From Aaosphaeria pasadenensis (Eukaryota > Ascomycota > Dothideomycetes > Pleosporales): 64,000 nt of DNA. This document shows, piece after piece, positions 58,523 to 64,000 of the stretch. How positions within the stretch are numbered: the stretch's first letter is position 1; each line of letters opens with the position of its first letter. The notes beneath the pieces are model-generated. The model was not told the DNA's origin and did not search any database. It saw nothing but the letters and a program-made list of their open reading frames with translations. Location of the stretch: positions 595,792-659,791 of the forward strand of contig JAKLMB010000024.1 in NCBI GenBank assembly GCA_022813625.1, written 5' to 3'. The position numbers were made by a program, and so were the translations under genes.

Positions 58523-59210
58523 ATGACAGTTACTCATATCTTTCTATATAAACCCAAAAGCGATGCTACGAAAGAACAAGTGGTAGAGGTAAGCAGGCTA
58601 CCATGGCCGCAAAACGCATTGTAATCAGACCCCCAACCCTCTTCAGTTTAATGGAGCTCTTCTTGCCCAAAAAATACATGTATACCGCAGAAACTGGTTG
58701 TGTCCGAGTATACTAGTCCCAATCAAGGTACTTTTTCATCCAGTTATATCAAGAGATTCTACAGTAGCTCTGTCTCTGCTCCTGTACTATACTATAATCA
58801 CTCGTAATGTATAGCTTTCAGCGTGCTCTCTGCAACATGAATGGATGAAAAGGTACCTCAATTGAAACTAGTATACTCGGACACAGCCAGTTTCTGCGGT
58901 ACACCCAAAGACACTGGAACCATATGTCAAGTCCGCCAAGGGAGGCTTGAACAACATCCCTTCGAACGCTCCAGCAATAATTCATGTAAGTAAAGTGGTT
59001 CTTCTACTTTCCTGATCTATCCATTCAGTAACCCTTTGGTAATAGGGAGGCCTCACGGACTTCAAGTACGGCTTTGTCTACGAGTTTGAAAACATGGAGG
59101 ATCGAACATATTTCGATGTGGAGGATCCAGCGCATGTTGTAGAATGCGCCAAGCTGGCTGGAGTTATGGACAAATTATGCGTTCTCACCTTTGAAGATGG
59201 GGGTTTGTAG
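58523..59210 (+). pseudogene. Stress-responsive A/B barrel (Dabb) gene interrupted by a MITE
   Basis: Exon 1, 58523-58588 (MTVTHIFLYKPKSDATKEQ), exon 2, 58647-58985, and exon 3, 59046-59210. Exon 2 contains a 219-bp inserted element at 58683-58901; without it the exon is 120 nt, phase 0, and reads straight into HPKTLEPYVKSAKGG and, after intron 2, YGFVYEFENMEDRTYFDVEDPAH, the Dabb (PF07876) pattern, for a 116-residue protein. The insertion length is a multiple of three but it brings an in-frame TAG near 58811. A GT at 58680 and an AG at 58909-58910 would splice out the element plus four codons in phase, so partial function is conceivable. Dabb proteins are small dimeric barrels, some with polyketide-cyclase-like roles. 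Confidence 0.8.
58683..58901. mobile_element. MITE with 35-bp terminal inverted repeats, TA target
   Basis: Left arm 58683-58717 begins TACCGCAGAAACTGG and right arm 58867-58901 is its reverse complement with one mismatch (TTG versus CTG). Weaker inverted similarity continues inward for about 25 bp more. It is flanked by TA (58681-58682 and 58900-58901), as for Tc1/mariner-type elements. No coding capacity. It sits inside exon 2 of the Dabb gene. Confidence 0.9.
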
Positions 59211-59813
59211 CACTCCGGGATAGCCTGCGAAAGCCAATAACAGGTTTAGGGGCTTGGCACAGACCAAGCTGCCTCAAGGCTCCCAATTTTGCCCGTGTTT
59301 CGTCCCGTGCTTCGTTCGTGTTTTCGTCCGTGGACAGTGAAAAGATATCATCATAGAGTAATGACGAATGTGCAAGCTAGGGTTTGGCTGCATGCCAGCT
59401 GCTGATTAATGCTGGCGGCGCACGGTGTGGCAACCGCTCCTCTCTTCCTTACTCCAGACAATCCATTTTCCGAAGAGGTTGAACCATGAAGTCACGCTGG
59501 CTTTCCATCATGAGTGATCTAGGAAGCACGTTAGCCAAAGCGAAGCTAGCAACCCGACCTCCACCACTCGAGCTCCCTCTTCACGAAGATGTGGAGCTAG
59601 AAGACAGCTCTACAGCCCCCTCAGCTGGCTCTTTGATGCAAAACTCTACACAGCTAGCGTTTCAAATACTCTACTTTGCGAGTGATTTAGGATGCGAAGC
59701 GTTGTTAGACAAACCCTTAAGGTCCAATATTATGCCCTTTAATGGTCCTAGGCTCTGCACGGCGCGCTTGAGACTGGCTAGATGGCGTTCTCGGCGTCAA
59801 TAGGCCACAGTCT
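59211..59813. other. Region before CCCH fragment
   Basis: A GC-rich patch with repeated CGTGTTTCGTCC/CGTGCTTCGTTCGTG words at 59288-59335. An open frame at 59486-59803 could be the degraded N-terminal part of the zinc-finger gene but shows no motif. Confidence 0.35.
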
Positions 59814-59999
59814 ATGCCAGCTGGCGGGAAAAAAGGGTACTGTCGCATGTACCACCTCAATAGCTATTGTCAAGGTGATTGCAACTATTCGCATGGCCCC
59901 CTTTCAGAAGAAGAGAAACATGTTTATCGGCTGACTCTAAGAGAGCAACTCTGCCATGTCAGGCTTAGGTGTCGTGATGTGCACTGTTGGAAGCGCTGA
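59814..59999 (+). pseudogene. CCCH zinc-finger protein fragment
   Basis: 61 codons. They include YCRMYHLNSYCQGDCNYSHG, a CCCH finger (C-x8-C-x4-C-x3-H by eye), followed by LTLREQLCHVRLRCRDVHC, which matches the second Cys-rich part of fungal CCCH proteins; the expected final GH.C is missing and a TGA follows after WKR. No complete gene can be assembled around it, so it is probably a remnant. Confidence 0.5.
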
Positions 60000-60559
60000 T
60001 TCGCTGGCTGACACGTGAAGCATCCCGTTCTGATCCCATGGCGCCCATTATTAGACCTACTCTATCCCCAGTTTCAGTCCACAGCAAGGGAACTAGTTAC
60101 TCGTTGATGAATCAGCATTGGAACCGTACGATAGATAATGCGCCGAACTCTGACTAAAATACATTGGTAACTTACTTCTATTCAATCTCCTCATTGCAAC
60201 ATCTGGTTGCTCAATGATCAACAGCTGAGCACTGTGTTGACAGAGATAGGAGTCGTTATTCCATCCTTTTTCTCTTGGAGTTGCTTGACTCATATTGGAG
60301 CGGTGTCTGTGAATGCTCCAATTGTTTGTTGAAACGCTTTGCCGGGACGGAGTCCGTTAGGTCCTCCACTGAGCTATCGGATTCCTCAAAGATACCCAGA
60401 ACGTTAGTGCCTTCATTTAGAGAGGTGTGAGACTCGACTCATGGTATAGGCCTCTGTCTCCGTCACTGCGGTCACAAAGCCCAGCGCTGGACTTGCGTCC
60501 GCGTCTTGGTTCGATGCTTGCACGTCCACGGGAATGCCCGGTCATTCGCTTTCTTGATC
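60000..60559. other. Intergenic, decayed
   Basis: No recognisable gene between the zinc-finger fragment and the transposase remnant; it may be the degraded 5' part of the transposon. Confidence 0.35.
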
Positions 60560-60830
60560 GCGTCATCTTTGTGCTCTTTTGCCCACTCTCTCGCGTTAGG
60601 AGCAGTGGTTTAAGAAGGAGTTTTCGGCTCGACATACTCGCTGGCATGTCACCTTCTCGCAAACTGGTTGGACGAATGATGATATTGCTGTCGAGTGGCT
60701 AGAGTCGGTGTTCTTGTCCCGGACTAAGCCTGACAATCGGTCCGAGACACGGCTGCTCATTGTTGACGGCCATGGCAGTCATATATCAGACGAATTATGG
60801 GCGCATGTTACCTAAATAATACCCACTTGC
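60560..60830 (+). mobile_element. Pogo/Fot1-type DDE transposase remnant
   Basis: In one frame the sequence reads TGWTNDDIAVEWLESVF, then RLLIVDGHGSHISDELWAH before a TAA at 60813-60815. This is the DDE_1 core of pogo-type transposases, including the second catalytic Asp in the DGHGSH motif. The frames upstream are broken and no terminal inverted repeats were found, so only a degraded piece remains. Confidence 0.7.
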
Positions 60831-60978
60831 TCTTTATCCATCAAAACAGCCAGAGGGAACAACAGGTTTGAAAGGAATGTACTTCATCATACTGCATGGC
60901 CCTATCGTTCTCGAGACTCCTACCCCCGGTGCATCGCCCCAACCCCCCTGGACATGACTCCATAGTAGGAAAAGCCGA

Positions 60979-62520
60979 TCAGTGATCATCGTCATCAAGC
61001 GCCCACGACGTTGTTCTAGTCAATTTCGTCCTCTCCTCTCTAAGCTTCTCCCTCCACGCCGCTACATTAGCAATAGCATCATGGGGTGAATGCTTGTTTG
61101 CCAGTAAAAATGACAAGATCTCAGCCGGACTGAATTCTAGCTTCGGCACCTTCGCCACAAACTCTTGCCCCAAATGAAGCAACTCGCAGTCCTCTACAGG
61201 CCCTTCTTGCCCAGGTTGATAGAGGATCCGCTCCGATTCGTCGTCGGGAATGCTGGTCTTCGAGGGGTAGTTGTAGACGAAATGGAACAGCTGGTTGATC
61301 ATGTCTTCATCAGCTAGATAGAGCTCGATATTCATGTCCACACGGCCAGGACGTATGAGCGCCGGATCTAGGCGTGCGATATGGTTGGTTGTCATGATCA
61401 ACAATCTGCCTTCGGATGATGCTAGGCCATCCAGAACATTGAGGAGGGTCGACAGAGACACCACACCTTCTTGTCGGCAGGGCCATTTTGGCCAACGCTC
61501 TGGCTTGCATCTGCACTACCATTAGGTTTTCGATGCACAGCGGTCGCGTCCACATCCTCGAGGAGGACAATACAGTGCTGCGGGAGCTCGGCGAAGAGAG
61601 ATTTTAGGACGTGATCGCTCAAACTGGACATGGTAAGGACGTAAACGTCCAAATCGAAGTGCCCTGCAATGGAAAGGCAAAGGCTGGATTTTCCAGTTCC
61701 AGGTGGTCCGTGAAGGAGGTATCCTCGTTGATAAGGAAGGCCGCGCCTGGAGTACCACGCCCTAGTTTTGGGGTCTAGGAACTCAGTTACGTCGCCTAGC
61801 AACATCTCTTTCAGCTTCCCGTTGATAATCACAGTTGACATCTCTCTCTTAGCCATCAACTTGGAAGCTTTCCACCTATCTCCTTGGTGCTCAAAGACAC
61901 AAATTTTGTTCTCAACCGACTCCAAATAGAACTGTCGGCACTCGTTGAAGAGCTTCCGGAGAACGGCAGGATTGCGCCCAAAGTACGAAACACAGGCTTC
62001 CTCCCTGGTAGTACCGAACTCTCCTAGAGTTCTTTGGCGATTGAATACAAATAGACGGCGTTTGTGCCAGAAGTATGAGCGACCATTTGCAGGGTGAATA
62101 GTGCAGTGACTTCTTCTCGGCATGTTCCGTGGATGATATGAGATCTACCTTCGCGAGGGAAGTGCGTGCCGATCGTGCAAACGACTGAGCGCAGACCCAG
62201 AAAATGAGCATATTATATGCTTCATCGGTATAGGGTACCTCAATCTTTGAAGCTATAGGTGTGTTAAGAGTCAATATTGTCGCTCAGGACGGATATATTA
62301 ACAATAGTAGGTTTCCAGCAATTTCTCCAAATATTCCGAAGCATACTTCCCAAATAACAGAAGCAACCCACAGGTGCAGAGCACCCGACCATAGATGCTT
62401 GTGCCACCAGTAAGAAGGGACCAAGTCGGGGAGGTCGCAGGGGCGAGGCCGGGGAAGAAGAAGCCTAGAAGGGGGATCTGATCGAATAGGAAAGATTGAA
62501 CGTGGGTAGGGCTAGCGTTG
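60979..62520 (-). pseudogene. BCS1-like AAA ATPase with frameshift and no clear start
   Basis: The 3' exon (61469-60979) gives VVSLSTLLNVLDGLASSEGRLLIMTTNHIARLDPALIRPGR-type AAA C-terminal sequence. The preceding exon (62252-61520, intron 61470-61519) contains PYTDEAYNMLIFWVCAQSFA, the Walker A GPPGTGKSS, and Walker B HCIVLLEDVDA. An exon ending at 62303 holds the N-terminal membrane part (FFFPGLAPATSPTW, LLLLFGKYASEYLEKLL). Between SLHYSP and NGRSYFWHKRRLF the frame shifts by one base near 62097, and no intron with acceptable sites can mend it. No in-frame ATG was found before the membrane segment. It is a homologue of mitochondrial BCS1 (assembly of complex III) of the expanded fungal type, probably dead or carrying a sequence error. 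Confidence 0.75.
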
Positions 62521-62830
62521 CTTACAGACAGCTGTCTGCCATCCTGCCAAGGCCGCTGTTACGTCACGTGACCGGCTGACCTAATTCTACCCCGCGCATC
62601 GTCGTCCCACCCTAAGGGACGTTACAACGCATTTAGCCTGCCTGCTTATCGCAGGCTTTAAACTGCTTGTCCTCACCTATTTATTCTACAACCTGCTCAC
62701 TGTTCTGATTTCATTTGCACTGATTGAAAGAAGTGAGTAATCGTAATTCAATCCTACTATTAATGTATTAACGAAACGATCTTCTAGGTCAGCTTTACTA
62801 CCCAACACAATTCATCACTCAACGGGCAAG
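62521..62830. other. Upstream region of DUF7730-like gene
   Basis: 310 bp. It includes a CACGTGAC box near 62565 and a possible 5' UTR intron (GTGAGTAATC at 62732 to TAG about 62788). No gene. Confidence 0.4.
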
Positions 62831-63859
62831 ATGCAACAATCTAAGATGGAGCAATTATCGCATCCTCCAACCAACTTTCTCAGCCTCCCACGAGAGATTC
62901 GCGACTGCATTTACAGCTTTGCTTTGCTTGCGTCTACATGCGTCGTAGTATGGACTGGTAGATGGGTGTGCATCAACAAGTTCGACGACCAAGGCGTTGA
63001 TGTTGATGGAAAGACCGCATTAGAATATCGGCGCATTGTGGACAACAAAGCTACAGCCTCGAGTATACAACACCTAGCGTTAAATCTCCTCTGCTGTAAC
63101 AACACTATTGTAGCACGGGAAGCTGCCATGACCTTCTACACCAACAATACGTTTTCCTTTCTTGGGGACCACAACTGGGACCCTATTGTCTCCTGGCTTG
63201 AGGCCATCGGTGCTCGGAATCGAGGTTATATTACCAAACTCAACGTAACAGCGCGGCGGCCGGACCAAGCATGGCAGCGGCGTGACGGAACGCGTGTCAA
63301 AATCCCCAATCTCAGAGAGGAGCTTTATCAGCGTAACCCTCACTTGTATCGCTCACCACAATCAACCGAAGAAGGTGAGGTTGAAAATATCAACCCAGCA
63401 ATCGAAACGATTTTTGCTATCCTTGGTAGTCGGGATGCTTGGTCAACCCTCAAGTTGCAACTACTGCTAGATCCTGATTGCCTTCCCGGTGTTGAGCTTC
63501 TGGACGATGACCAGAGTGCGTACTCTTCTTTCTTCACCATGGACCTACCAAATTTGATAGAAAAGTTCCGTGTAGCTTATACAAGCCAGAGTGAAAATCG
63601 TGGTCATGTGGAGGTACTGTGGGTGGGCGAAACCCTTCGACATGAGTTTATCAACAAGAGGAGCCTGATTCAAAAGCAGGGATGGGAAATTGTGGAAACT
63701 AGAGAGGTAGAAACGCCTCGGCTTTGGACGCCTCCTCCTGGTCATGCGCCACTTGGACCGCTCCTCAAAGTGCGATTTACACTGAAGAGACGGGTCCAAA
63801 CAGCTGTACTTGTAGCAGAAGATCCTTCCCCATATTCTTTTCTTGGACATTTCGACTAG
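62831..63859 (+). CDS. DUF7730/2EXR-like protein
   Basis: Single exon of 342 residues from the ATG at 62831. It begins with the family start NFLSLPREIRDCIYSFALLA and continues with NLLCCNNTIVAREAAMTFYTNNTFSFLGDHNWDPI-type sequence, as in F-box-like/2EXR fungal proteins. The C-terminal half is ordinary globular sequence ending in SPYSFLGHFD. No signal peptide or membrane segment. The frame is clean, in contrast to the genes before it, so the decaying block appears to end here. Role unknown; it may bind other proteins through the F-box-like start. Confidence 0.8.
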   Translation: MQQSKMEQLSHPPTNFLSLPREIRDCIYSFALLASTCVVVWTGRWVCINKFDDQGVDVDGKTALEYRRIVDNKATASSIQHLALNLLCCNNTIVAREAAMTFYTNNTFSFLGDHNWDPIVSWLEAIGARNRGYITKLNVTARRPDQAWQRRDGTRVKIPNLREELYQRNPHLYRSPQSTEEGEVENINPAIETIFAILGSRDAWSTLKLQLLLDPDCLPGVELLDDDQSAYSSFFTMDLPNLIEKFRVAYTSQSENRGHVEVLWVGETLRHEFINKRSLIQKQGWEIVETREVETPRLWTPPPGHAPLGPLLKVRFTLKRRVQTAVLVAEDPSPYSFLGHFD

Positions 63860-63924
63860 GACGTTGGCTAGCACGACCCTACCCTATTTTTTCAATACGA
63901 AAGTGTTGGAATTTAATGCATAGT

Positions 63925-64000
63925 GTCGCGTATAGACGCCTCTGTAGTAGGGAGCATCACAGGCACGACCCGCAATCGGTGGATAATTAGGAAAGGTAGA
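63925..64000 (+). repeat. Dispersed repeat, copy B (runs off the window)
   Basis: Starts GTCGCGTATAGACGCCTCTG and continues to the window end, matching 55747-55823 in the same orientation. The true right boundary lies outside the window. Confidence 0.8.

Noticed and set aside
61470..61519. Second frameshift in the BCS1-like gene
   Set aside because: A 50-nt GT-AG intron here explains the frame change and restores family sequence, so this is not a disablement.

Overview
This window reads as nuclear DNA of a filamentous ascomycete (Pezizomycotina; a leotiomycete-like fungus is a guess, not shown). The evidence is the many short GT-AG introns (about 45-90 nt), Zn2Cys6 regulators, PTH11/rhodopsin-type membrane proteins, a UstYa-type protein, an RNase T1-like secreted protein and a casein kinase 1 of fungal type. 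No gene here marks a species. Gene models below were spliced by eye: junctions were accepted only where they keep frame and restore family motifs.

Layout. 0-5 kb: the 3' end of an unrecognised gene, a 759-residue protein of unknown function and a secreted RNase T1-like protein. 5.6-19.1 kb: six neighbouring genes that look like a glycan or glycolipid pathway: GT32 glycosyltransferase, acyltransferase-3 membrane protein, GT8 glycosyltransferase, Gfo/Idh/MocA oxidoreductase, GT90 (CAP10-type) glycosyltransferase with its own membrane domain, and a divergently transcribed Zn2Cys6 regulator. 20-31 kb: a rhodopsin-like membrane protein, a tiny secreted precursor with one KR site, a UstYa-like (DUF3328) protein, an NAD-dependent epimerase-like protein and a second Zn2Cys6 regulator; together these suggest a possible secreted-peptide (RiPP-like) locus. 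31.6-48 kb: casein kinase 1, a DUF7730/2EXR-type protein, a large secreted HExxH metalloprotease-like protein with a Ser/Thr-rich tail, an AIM6-like phosphodiesterase-fold protein, a secreted FAD-linked oxidase and a GMC (alcohol-oxidase-like) oxidase.

48.9-62.5 kb is a gene graveyard. In order: a rhodopsin-like pseudogene with Trp-to-stop changes, a frameshifted TupA-like binding protein, a STAND N-terminal fragment, a dienelactone hydrolase pseudogene, a truncated short-chain dehydrogenase (SDR), a second SDR with one nonsense codon, a stress-responsive A/B barrel (Dabb) gene with a MITE inside an exon, a CCCH zinc-finger fragment, a pogo-type transposase remnant and a frameshifted BCS1-like ATPase. 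One apparently intact small secreted/hydrophobic protein, a 21-bp minisatellite, a two-unit telomere-like motif and a dispersed 76-bp repeat lie in or beside it. The window closes with an intact DUF7730/2EXR-like gene and the second copy of that repeat.

The best candidates for something undescribed are the 5.6-19 kb glycan cluster and the 23-31 kb UstYa/peptide locus. Both are inferences from gene content and adjacency, not from homology searches.
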